Shown here in pieces: positions 1-5,746 of a stretch of 5,960 nucleotides of DNA. Every line of letters begins with the position of its first letter. Position 1 is the stretch's first letter. The stretch comes from Verrucomicrobiaceae bacterium. GTDB lineage: Bacteria > Verrucomicrobiota > Verrucomicrobiia > Verrucomicrobiales > Akkermansiaceae. The notes beneath the pieces were generated by a model, which worked only from the letters and a program-made list of their open reading frames with translations, searched no databases and was not told the DNA's origin. The translations under genes and the position numbers were made by a program. The DNA lies in NCBI GenBank assembly GCA_027483005.1, contig JAIXVN010000510.1:1-5960 (forward strand), written 5' to 3'.

Positions 1-1
1 C

Positions 2-334
2 GCCACTCCTGCGGCACCTGTCATCGAAAAATCCTCAGCCTTGGTTCCCCGGCCTCTCGATGGCCTGAAGCTCGAGGTCGCCGAGCAAGGGAAGTCCCTC
101 CTTCTCACGCTCACGGCGCCAGTCGGGATCGATCCCTCCGCTTTCGCCACCTTTCCGGCAACCGTCCAGGTGGTCGATGCTTCCGCCGCGATTGTCTTCT
201 CGAAATCCGATGGAAAATGGACCGCTCTCGTTCCGAAAAGCGAGTATCTGGAGGGACCTCCGAAGGCCCTGGATCTGGTCCTGTCCGGCGGCGGTCTGCC
301 TCATCCGGCGCTCGTCTCCTGGTTAAAGAATTGA
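2..334 (+). CDS. C-terminal fragment of a secreted-type protein, possibly DsbD N-terminal-like domain
   Basis: The reading frame is open from the window edge, so the true start lies upstream; the TTG at 41 is only an internal codon. About 110 residues are visible. They begin with an Ala/Pro-rich linker (ATPAAPVIEKSSALVPRP) and continue as a beta-rich stretch with no Cys and no membrane segment, ending in PALVSWLKN. The pattern LKLEVAEQGKSLLLTLTAP, then a Phe-Pro position, then DGKWTALVPKSEYLEGPPKA resembles the second half of the DsbD/ScsB alpha-like N-terminal domain, which receives electrons from the transmembrane part of thiol-disulfide reductases. That identification is from memory of the family pattern and is tentative. 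The gene lies 76 bp upstream of a secreted thioredoxin-like gene on the same strand, which fits an envelope redox role. The coding call is firm; the family call is not, and a generic periplasmic beta-sandwich protein is the alternative. Confidence 0.75.
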   Translation, partial: ATPAAPVIEKSSALVPRPLDGLKLEVAEQGKSLLLTLTAPVGIDPSAFATFPATVQVVDASAAIVFSKSDGKWTALVPKSEYLEGPPKALDLVLSGGGLPHPALVSWLKN

Positions 335-410
335 ACCGTGACGTGAAAGTCATTGGACAAATGCAGCGTCCTTTCCAAGTTCTGCATCGAATCCTCCAAA
401 TCCTAAAATC

Positions 411-1007
411 ATGAAACAACTGTTTTTCTCCGCATTCGCAGGCCTCATTGCGCTTGCTTCCGTGCACGCCGCAGAAGTCGGTGCTCCAGCCCCCGCCTTC
501 ACCGCCAAGGACGCCAATGGCAAGGAAGTCTCCCTCGCCGCCCTCAAGGGCAAGGTCGTTGTGCTCGAATGGAACAACTTCGGCTGCCCATTCGTGGTCA
601 AGCACTACGGTCCCGGCAACATGCAGAAGCTCCAGGAAACCTACACCGGAAAGGGTGTGGTCTGGCTCACGGTGAACTCCGCCAATGAAACCTCTGGAGC
701 CTACCTGGCGCCTGCGGCCGCTCTTGAGCAGACTGCCAAGAACTCCTGGAAAGGCAGCCACTACCTGATCGATTCCACCGGAACCGTCGGCAAGGCCTAC
801 GGTGCCAAGACCACCCCGCACATGTTCGTCATCAGCAAGGAAGGCGTCCTTGTTTACAACGGTGCGCTCGACTCGAAGGCCACCACCAAGTCCGAGGACA
901 TCACCAGTTCCGACAACTATGTCGCCAAGGCCCTCGATGCCACCCTCGCCGGCAAACCGGTTGCCATCGGAAAAACCGAGCCCTACGGCTGCGGCGTGAA
1001 ATACTGA
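411..1007 (+). CDS. Secreted thioredoxin-fold / peroxiredoxin-like protein (CPFV type)
   Basis: This 198-residue protein has a clear signal peptide (MKQLFFSAFAGLIALASVHA, predicted cut after Ala20). The mature part is an AhpC/TSA-type thioredoxin fold: APAPAFTAKDANGKEVSLAALKG at the front, the strand VVVLEWNNF leading into the active site GCPFVVKHY (Cys59), and a cis-Pro motif TTPHMFV (Pro136). The pattern Cys-Pro-Phe-Val plus a C-terminal Pro-Tyr-Gly-Cys (Cys194) matches the peroxiredoxin-like group often listed as PRX_like1. Cys59 and Cys194 are the only cysteines, so there is no CxxC; Cys59 is probably the reactive thiol and Cys194 may resolve it. It should act outside the cytoplasmic membrane on thiols or peroxides, substrate unknown. 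The ATG start is supported by the signal peptide, although no Shine-Dalgarno sequence is visible upstream. It may be co-transcribed with the upstream gene and is followed by a strong terminator hairpin. Confidence 0.95.
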   Translation: MKQLFFSAFAGLIALASVHAAEVGAPAPAFTAKDANGKEVSLAALKGKVVVLEWNNFGCPFVVKHYGPGNMQKLQETYTGKGVVWLTVNSANETSGAYLAPAAALEQTAKNSWKGSHYLIDSTGTVGKAYGAKTTPHMFVISKEGVLVYNGALDSKATTKSEDITSSDNYVAKALDATLAGKPVAIGKTEPYGCGVKY

Positions 1008-1037
1008 GCGCTCCGGCGTTTCCGATCTGATCTTGCA

Positions 1038-1067
1038 AGCGGCCATCCCGGAATCGGGATGGCCGCT
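1038..1067 (+). terminator. Strong hairpin, probable intrinsic terminator of the thioredoxin-like gene
   Basis: A perfect 13-bp inverted repeat (AGCGGCCATCCCG, loop GAAT, CGGGATGGCCGCT) starts 31 bases after the stop codon of the upstream gene. The sequence downstream (CTTCCTTTCGCCC) is pyrimidine-rich but not a clean T tract, so termination may be only partly intrinsic or may depend on other factors. It separates the redox pair from the giant oxidoreductase gene. Confidence 0.75.
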
Positions 1068-1092
1068 CTTCCTTTCGCCCTGACAGCTGGCG

Positions 1093-1122
1093 GAGATTGA
1101 AATCTCTTGTCGCCTTGAGGCG
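1093..1122. promoter_or_regulatory. Two tandem short dyads in the leader of the giant gene
   Basis: Two perfect inverted repeats stand side by side between the terminator and the ribosome binding site: GAGATT-GA-AATCTC (1093-1106) and CGCCT-TG-AGGCG (1111-1122). Their centres are 17 bp apart. As RNA they could form small hairpins with 4-base loops (TGAA and TTGA); as DNA they could be repressor or activator sites. No convincing -35/-10 pair was found here, so the promoter itself is not located. The role is an inference. Confidence 0.3.
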
Positions 1123-1130
1123 CTGGAATT

Positions 1131-1136
1131 AGGAGG
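1131..1136 (+). promoter_or_regulatory. Shine-Dalgarno AGGAGG that fixes the GTG start at 1142
   Basis: AGGAGG lies 5 bases before the GTG at 1142, the ideal distance. It settles the choice of a GTG start, and the peptide that follows from it has a proper signal sequence. Confidence 0.9.
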
Positions 1137-1141
1137 TAGCG

Positions 1142-4100
1142 GTGTTTGTTTCGTCCTTTGTTCCTGGTTTGCCGGTCTTGAAACGTCTGAGCGGTCTCGC
1201 GATCGGCTTGTGGGCCGGGTTTTCTCCACTCGCTCAAGCTCAAACCAGTGGCCTCGATTCCCCACAAGCGGTCGGCAGCTATTTCAATGGCATTTTCCCG
1301 GTCACGGCTCCCGGTCTGGCCACCGGCTGGGCGACCGAGAACGCGTTTCCCAATCTCACCTTCGTTGACCCCATCTGGCTGACTCCCATTCCGGGAGGCA
1401 ATGACCTCTTGCTCGTCGGAAAGAACGGCCAGCTCTGGCGCTTCGCCAAGAATGCCGCCGTCACCCAAGCCCAGGTGGTCAAGGTGCTCGAATGGGTGGC
1501 CAACACCCAATCGTCCGAAGACCAGGGCTTCTACAGCCTCGTCTTCCATCCGCAGTTCGGAGTGTCGGGCTCGCCGAACGCCAACTACGCCTACGTCTGC
1601 TACAACCACAAGCCGGCCCTGACATCGGCTGATTCCAACCGTTCCTACTGGCGCGTCTCCCGCTTCACCTGGCTGCCCGCTTCCGGCACGCTTGACCCCA
1701 ACAGCGAGTCGGTTCTGATCAACCAGTACGACCGCTGCCGCTGGCACAACGGCGGTGCGATGTTCTTCGACAACCAGGGCTTCCTCAACATCACCTGCGG
1801 CGACGGTGGCGACAGCGCCGAGGGCGGTGGACTGGCCGGGGCAGACGGCGCTCTCAGCCGCACCCAGAAGCTCAACTTCGGTCTTTTCAGCGGGGTCTTC
1901 CGGATCGACGTCAATAACGATCCCACCAAGTCCCACGCCATCCGTCGTCAGCCCCAGAGCCCGACCAACAAGCCCGCCGGTTGGCCTGCGAGCTCCACCC
2001 AGGGCTACGGCATTCCCAACGACAATCCCTGGCTCGATCCCGCCGGGTCGATCCTTGAGGAGTATCATTCCCTCGGCCTGCGCAGCCCCCACACCGCCCA
2101 CTACGATGCCGTGAACGGCGAAATCTGGATCGGCGACGTGGGCGAGGGATCGAGGGAGGAAATCACCCGTCTGCCGAAAGGCGGAAACGCCCAGTGGGGA
2201 TACCGCGAAGGCACAATCAACGGCCCCGGCACCGCCGCCACGCCCGCCATCGGAGTCGATACCCCGCCGGTCCTCGATTATGCCAGATCGGTCGGCACCT
2301 GCATCATCGGTGGCATGAGATACCGTGGAGCGAAATGGAACGCACTGCTCGGCGGCAAGGTTCTCTACGGCGATCACGTCAGAGGCCGAATCTGGACCGC
2401 GACGCTCGATGCTGCGGGAGGCTCGCCGGTTTCGGAACTCATCATCGACGGCTTCCCCACCGGCAACAAGGCGGGGCTTGGAAACTTCTGCACCGATGCT
2501 GCTGGAGAAGTTTATCTGATGACGGTCAACGGCACCAACCTCGCCGGCGGCACGATCCGCAAGCTGGTGGCTTCCGGGATTTCCACGGAGCCGCCCCAGT
2601 TCCTTTCCCAAACCGGAGTCTTCACCAATCTCGCCACCCTCGCCACCGCACCGGGCGTCATTCCCTACCACGTCGCGAACCCGCTTTGGTCCGATGCCTC
2701 CGCGAAAAGCCGCTGGATCATCCTGCCCAACGACGGCAGCCACAACACCGCCGCCGAGAAGATCGTGTTCGACGAGGAGGGCAGCTGGACCTTTCCGGCC
2801 GGCACTGTGTTCGTGAAGCACTTCGAAGTGGCCACGAATGAAAACAATCCGGCGCAGGTGAAGCGCCTCGAGACCCGCTTCCTGGTCTGCACCGCCGGCG
2901 GCGGAAAATACGGCTTCACCTACCGCTGGAACCCGGCGGGGACCGATGCCGAACTTCTTGCCACCGGCGCAGGCGAGGACTTTTCCGTGACCCTCCAGAA
3001 CGGATCCACCACCACCCGCCACTGGGACTACCCATCGCGCGCGGACTGCATGCTTTGTCACACCCCCGCCGCAGGTCAGGCCCTCGGGGTGAAGACCGCC
3101 TCGCTCAACGGATCGTTCCACTACCCGTCCACAGGTCGAAGCGCGAACCAACTCGCCACGTTCAATGCGCTCGGCATGTTCGATCGCACACTCACCACCA
3201 CCGAGCTGGAAAACTTCATCGAGGGCCGCTCGATCAGTGACGAGACCGCGCCGATCGAGCATCGGGTGCGATCCTACCTCGACAACAACTGCGCCCATTG
3301 CCACCGACCTGGCGGAACGATCGATTACTTCGACGCCCGGCTCGGCACCCCCCTGAACGTCCAGGGCCTGATCAACGGCATGCTCAAGGGGCACTTCGAC
3401 CTTGGCACGGACGGTCGTTACCTGAAGCCCGGCAGCACCAGCCTTTCCGCCTTGCACCTGCGCATGGCCAACGTCGGCAACGGTGCCGCCATGCCTCCGC
3501 TTGCGAAGAATCTGGTCGATCAGAAAGCGGTCGATCTCCTCCAGGAGTACCTCCTTTCCCTCAACGAGTCGGAGTTCCAGACCACCGCGTCACCCACCGC
3601 GCGCTACGTCAGGATCACCGCCACGTCCGAGGTCAATGCGGGCCCCTGGACCTCGATCGCCGAGTTCTCGGTCCTCGACGGCAGCGGGGCCGCCATTCCG
3701 ACCTCCGAACTCTCGGTGCAGGCCTACGACAGTCAGGAAACCGTCGATGAGGCTACTCCCGCCACCAACGCCATCGATGGCAACACGGCGACCTTCTGGC
3801 ACACCGAATATGGGACCTACATCGCCCCGATCCCCCATTATCTTACCATCAACCTCGGCTCGCTCAGGGAGGTCGGCGGGTTTGTTTACACCCCCAGGCA
3901 GAACGGTCCGAACGGGCGCATCGGAAACTATCAGGTTCATTGCAGCACGGACGGCACCAACTGGACCCTCATGACCTCCGGCACCTGGGCCAACGATGCG
4001 GTCGTCAAACGCTATGACGGACTGGTCGGACGGAGAAAGGCCCGCTGCCAGATCGGTGGACCCACCGCACCGGTGGCCGGGGCTTTTGATGTCACCGTCG

Positions 4101-5746
4101 TCTTCGACATGGATGTCACCGACTTCACCGCCGCTGATCTCCAGGTCAGCGGCGGCACTGTGACGAAGCTGCGTGGCAAGGGCTACTACTACGTTGCCAG
4201 TATCTCGCCAAACCAGTCGGACGTCACCGTTGCCGTGCCAGCGGATGTGGCGAACTCCTCCGGCCTGGGCAGCCGTGCCTCCTCGTCGCTGTCGGTCGGC
4301 TTCATCGATGTGCTGCCTCCCGTGCCGGTCTTCACCTCGGTCCCAGCCCAGGTCACCGGACCCTTCCAGCTTGGATTGAGTTTCGGCGAAACCGTCAGCG
4401 GTCTGGATGCCTCGGATTTCAATCTGACGAATGCTCGGCTCGATTCGATCGCGCCTTCCGGAAATGGCTATCTGCTGTCGATCACGCCGCTCACCCAGGG
4501 AACCATCGGCATCGAGATCAAGGGCACTTCGGTGATCGACACCGCCGGGCTGACAATGGGAGCCGGCACCTCCGTGACCACCCAGTTCCTCCAACAGATC
4601 CTGGCAAGAAACGCCGCCGAGTATTCCTACCTCGGCGGAGGCATGGTGCTGGTGACCGACGCCGCCGCGCCCCACGGAAAGTATCTCTGGCTGCCGGATG
4701 CGGCCTACGCGGGCAATTTCAACCTTCCGGTGAAAACCCAACACCGCGCCGAATACACCTTCGTGGTTCCGCAGGCCGGGCAATGGCTGCTCAAGGGACT
4801 GATTCGTTCGCCTGATGCTTCGAGCGATTCATTCTTTGTCGAGGTTGATGGCAATCAGGCGCTCGGAACGGTTTACCTCTGGGACACCCTGCCGGTCGCT
4901 TCGGCCGGATACACCTGGGACAATTTGAGCAACCGGACTCCCTTCACCGATCCGGTGACCCTCACGCTGTCTGCTGGAACTCACACGATCACGGTCTATG
5001 CCCGTGACGACGGAACGCGGCTTGATCGACTTGAGCTGGAAAGCGTTCGTCCGCTGGCCTCGCTCTCGACGACATCCGCCTCGGTCAATGGCCCTTTCAC
5101 CGCCACGCTGACGTTTTCGGAAAGCGTCACCGGTCTGGTCGCGGGCGATTTCTCGATCACCGGTGGAACGATCCAGTCCGTCAGCGGCTCCGGGGCTTCC
5201 TACTCCGTCGTGGTGCAGCCGAGTGCTTCCATCGTGGTGCTCACCTTGCCGGAAAACAGGGTCGTCGATGCAGGCGGAGCCGGAAACTTCGTCTCGAATC
5301 CCCTCAGCGTGACCTACCGCACGGCCTTCCAGCAGTGGGCTTTCGACCGTGGAGTCAGTGACAGCGTTGCGTCGCAGTTGTCCGATGAGGATGGCGATGG
5401 CATCAACAAGCTGCTCGAATACGCCTTCAATCTCGATCCCTCGGTTTCGCGTGCGACGATCTACGATCCAGGCAGTATGCCCGGCGCAGGCTTGCCGAAG
5501 ATGATCCTCACTCCCGGCACGCCGGATGGCTGCCAGCTTTCCCTGCAATATCTCCGTCGCAAGGGCATCTCAGGCCTCACCTACAAGGCGCAGTTCGGGT
5601 CTTCGCCTGCCGATTTCGCGGATGCAGTCGGAACTCCGACTGTCGAGTCCGTGGACGCGACCTGGGAACGCGTGACGATCAGCGATCCTGCCGGAGCCGG
5701 TCCTGTTGGACGCTTCGGGCGTGTGAGGGTGACTTGGGAGCCCTGA
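1142..5746 (+). CDS. Giant secreted PQQ-type sugar dehydrogenase fused to diheme cytochrome c and binding modules
   Basis: The product is 1534 residues, starting at GTG behind AGGAGG. Domains in order: signal peptide with cut near Ala33 (PLAQA then QTSG); glucose/sorbosone dehydrogenase-like beta-propeller, about 50-478; diheme cytochrome c region, about 484-808, with CMLCH (636-640) and CAHCH (717-721); discoidin-like domain, about 818-966; two Ig-like repeats, about 976-1149; CBM6-like jelly roll, about 1157-1302; third Ig-like repeat, about 1312-1392; and a tail with an EF-hand-like loop, DEDGDGINKLLE (1415-1426). The likely job is oxidation of a sugar or related alcohol at PQQ, with electrons passing to the two hemes, outside the cytoplasmic membrane. 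It stands alone between two hairpins, so it is probably a single-gene transcript. Heme attachment and PQQ supply must be encoded elsewhere. No membrane anchor, LPXTG or PEP-CTERM sorting tail is visible. Substrate and acceptor are unknown; the domain order is clear from motifs, the joint mechanism is inferred. Confidence 0.96.
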   Translation: MFVSSFVPGLPVLKRLSGLAIGLWAGFSPLAQAQTSGLDSPQAVGSYFNGIFPVTAPGLATGWATENAFPNLTFVDPIWLTPIPGGNDLLLVGKNGQLWRFAKNAAVTQAQVVKVLEWVANTQSSEDQGFYSLVFHPQFGVSGSPNANYAYVCYNHKPALTSADSNRSYWRVSRFTWLPASGTLDPNSESVLINQYDRCRWHNGGAMFFDNQGFLNITCGDGGDSAEGGGLAGADGALSRTQKLNFGLFSGVFRIDVNNDPTKSHAIRRQPQSPTNKPAGWPASSTQGYGIPNDNPWLDPAGSILEEYHSLGLRSPHTAHYDAVNGEIWIGDVGEGSREEITRLPKGGNAQWGYREGTINGPGTAATPAIGVDTPPVLDYARSVGTCIIGGMRYRGAKWNALLGGKVLYGDHVRGRIWTATLDAAGGSPVSELIIDGFPTGNKAGLGNFCTDAAGEVYLMTVNGTNLAGGTIRKLVASGISTEPPQFLSQTGVFTNLATLATAPGVIPYHVANPLWSDASAKSRWIILPNDGSHNTAAEKIVFDEEGSWTFPAGTVFVKHFEVATNENNPAQVKRLETRFLVCTAGGGKYGFTYRWNPAGTDAELLATGAGEDFSVTLQNGSTTTRHWDYPSRADCMLCHTPAAGQALGVKTASLNGSFHYPSTGRSANQLATFNALGMFDRTLTTTELENFIEGRSISDETAPIEHRVRSYLDNNCAHCHRPGGTIDYFDARLGTPLNVQGLINGMLKGHFDLGTDGRYLKPGSTSLSALHLRMANVGNGAAMPPLAKNLVDQKAVDLLQEYLLSLNESEFQTTASPTARYVRITATSEVNAGPWTSIAEFSVLDGSGAAIPTSELSVQAYDSQETVDEATPATNAIDGNTATFWHTEYGTYIAPIPHYLTINLGSLREVGGFVYTPRQNGPNGRIGNYQVHCSTDGTNWTLMTSGTWANDAVVKRYDGLVGRRKARCQIGGPTAPVAGAFDVTVVFDMDVTDFTAADLQVSGGTVTKLRGKGYYYVASISPNQSDVTVAVPADVANSSGLGSRASSSLSVGFIDVLPPVPVFTSVPAQVTGPFQLGLSFGETVSGLDASDFNLTNARLDSIAPSGNGYLLSITPLTQGTIGIEIKGTSVIDTAGLTMGAGTSVTTQFLQQILARNAAEYSYLGGGMVLVTDAAAPHGKYLWLPDAAYAGNFNLPVKTQHRAEYTFVVPQAGQWLLKGLIRSPDASSDSFFVEVDGNQALGTVYLWDTLPVASAGYTWDNLSNRTPFTDPVTLTLSAGTHTITVYARDDGTRLDRLELESVRPLASLSTTSASVNGPFTATLTFSESVTGLVAGDFSITGGTIQSVSGSGASYSVVVQPSASIVVLTLPENRVVDAGGAGNFVSNPLSVTYRTAFQQWAFDRGVSDSVASQLSDEDGDGINKLLEYAFNLDPSVSRATIYDPGSMPGAGLPKMILTPGTPDGCQLSLQYLRRKGISGLTYKAQFGSSPADFADAVGTPTVESVDATWERVTISDPAGAGPVGRFGRVRVTWEP
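1289..2575 (+). other. PQQ-dependent glucose/sorbosone dehydrogenase-like domain (residues about 50-478)
   Basis: Hallmark stretches appear in the family order: DQGFYSLVFHPQF (127-139), WHNGGAMFFDNQGFL (201-215) followed by GDGG (220-223), LGLRSPHTAHYD (311-322), GEIWIGDVGEGSREEI (326-341), GGMRYRG (390-396) and YGDHVRGRIW (409-418). His202 and Asp221 are 19 residues apart, the same spacing as the catalytic His144 and Asp163 of Acinetobacter soluble glucose dehydrogenase as I recall them, so the catalytic base pair appears intact. Arg314 fits the PQQ-contacting Arg, but the next residue is Ser rather than the usual Asn. Non-enzymatic propellers of this family exist, so PQQ binding is likely rather than shown. 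Confidence 0.85.
2591..3565 (+). other. Diheme c-type cytochrome domain, SO2930/HNE_0200-like (residues about 484-808)
   Basis: The stretch opens with PPQFLSQTGVFTNLATL and has a beta-rich part (ANPLWSDASAKSRWIILPND, GSWTFPAGTVFVKHFEV). The first heme site follows, CMLCH with Cys636, Cys639 and His640 (bases 3047-3061), then AGQALGVKTASLNG. The second site is CAHCHRPGG with Cys717, Cys720 and His721 (bases 3290-3304). Met784 in NGAAMPPLAKN is a plausible sixth ligand for one heme. The order fits the family I know as TIGR03806 (SO2930/HNE_0200), usually a separate protein. Here it follows the propeller directly, as expected for an internal electron acceptor. Confidence 0.85.
3593..4039 (+). 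other. Discoidin (F5/8 type C)-like galactose-binding domain (residues about 818-966)
   Basis: RYVRITATSEVNAGPWTSIAEF (821-842, quoted in part: RYVRITATSEV then PWTSIAEF) comes first. Next are AYDSQETVDE, NAIDGNTATFWHTEY, PHYLTINLG, GGFVYTPRQ, GRIGNYQVHCSTDGTNW and a GTWAND strand. The AIDGN..T.WHT core and the YTPRQ...GRI block are typical of bacterial discoidin-like domains that bind glycans or surfaces. The RYVR strand, normally at the end of such a domain, sits at the front here. Ligand unknown. Confidence 0.8.
4067..4300 (+). repeat. Ig-like repeat 1 (residues about 976-1053)
   Basis: First of three related beta-sandwich repeats. Its 47-residue core (977-1023, from PVAGAF to ISP) aligns without gaps to repeat 3 at 16 identical positions by hand count. 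It keeps the G-F, F-V, AAD and GGT landmarks of the bacterial Ig-like type known for VTGPF...V.DF sequences. Probably a spacer. Confidence 0.7.
4346..4588 (+). repeat. Ig-like repeat 2 (residues about 1069-1149)
   Basis: The core 1070-1116 (QVTGPF to ITP) aligns without gaps to repeat 3 at 19 of 47 positions by hand count, sharing GPF, F.E.V.GL and DF. It directly precedes the CBM6-like module and likely serves as a rigid spacer. Confidence 0.75.
4610..5047 (+). other. CBM6-like / galactose-binding jelly-roll module (residues about 1157-1302)
   Basis: AAEYSYLGGGMVLVTDA, the Trp in YLWLPDAAY, the strand AEYTFVVPQAGQWLLKGLIRS (1203-1223, first and last parts diagnostic), DSFFVEVDGN, the Trp in YTWDNLSNR, and LTLSAGTHTITVYARDDGTRLDRLELE follow the usual order of bacterial CBM6/CBM35-like domains. 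These have a core strand before a pro-x-x-G turn and end in 'aGtHtitvy.rddGtrlDrleL'. Such modules bind sugars, but the ligand residues cannot be assigned here. It sits between Ig-like repeats 2 and 3. Confidence 0.65.
5075..5317 (+). repeat. Ig-like repeat 3 (residues about 1312-1392)
   Basis: The core 1314-1360 (SVNGPF to VQP) is the clearest copy: F.ESVTGL..GDFSITGGT. It is separated from repeats 1 and 2 by the CBM6-like module and joins the C-terminal tail. Confidence 0.75.
5324..5743 (+). other. C-terminal tail with EF-hand-like calcium loop (residues about 1395-1534)
   Basis: A short helix-like stretch (FQQWAFDRGV) leads to a loop with Asp1415, Asp1417, Asp1419, Gly1420 and Glu1426, matching positions 1, 3, 5, 6 and 12 of a canonical EF-hand loop. 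LLEYAFNLDPS follows, then a beta module with LQYLRRKGISGLTYKAQF and a final strand GRVRVTWEP. From memory, this arrangement (DGDG, LLEYAF, then an R-K/Tyr strand) ends many secreted verrucomicrobial proteins. Its function is not known to me; calcium-stabilised folding or export are inferences. Confidence 0.65.

Noticed and set aside
1..30. Apparent C-G-T-C-H heme-type motif in frame 1 at the window start
   Set aside because: It is in a different frame from the gene that continues to 334, and that frame has no other support.
353..387. TTGGACA followed by the inverted pair ATGCAG ... CTGCAT upstream of the thioredoxin-like gene
   Set aside because: No matching -10 element at a suitable distance, and the 6-bp pair with a 15-base loop does not extend on either side; within chance.
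1088..1102. TGGC...TTGAA as a possible sigma-54 promoter
   Set aside because: The spacing between the two elements is too short and the -12 GC is missing.
111..1265. Minus-strand open frame of 384 codons spanning the first two genes and the terminator
   Set aside because: It crosses a terminator hairpin and the start of another gene, its N-terminal and C-terminal parts are unlike any domain, and the opposing frames encode recognisable proteins.
2194..2841. Plus-strand open frame of 215 codons inside the giant gene
   Set aside because: Arg/His/Pro-rich out-of-frame translation, typical of a shifted frame in GC-rich coding DNA.
983..3457. Minus-strand open frame of 824 codons opposite the giant gene
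   Set aside because: Its product is low-complexity Gly/Val/Ala/Arg-rich with no recognisable domain, while the plus strand shows clear enzyme motifs. High third-position GC on the plus strand readily creates such antisense frames.
3590..4783. Minus-strand open frame of 397 codons
   Set aside because: Antisense to the discoidin and Ig-like region, with Gly/Arg/Asp-biased composition and no motif; a shadow frame.
4829..5548. Minus-strand open frame of 239 codons
   Set aside because: Arg/Gly/Asp-rich antisense translation of the Ig-like and tail region with no supporting features.
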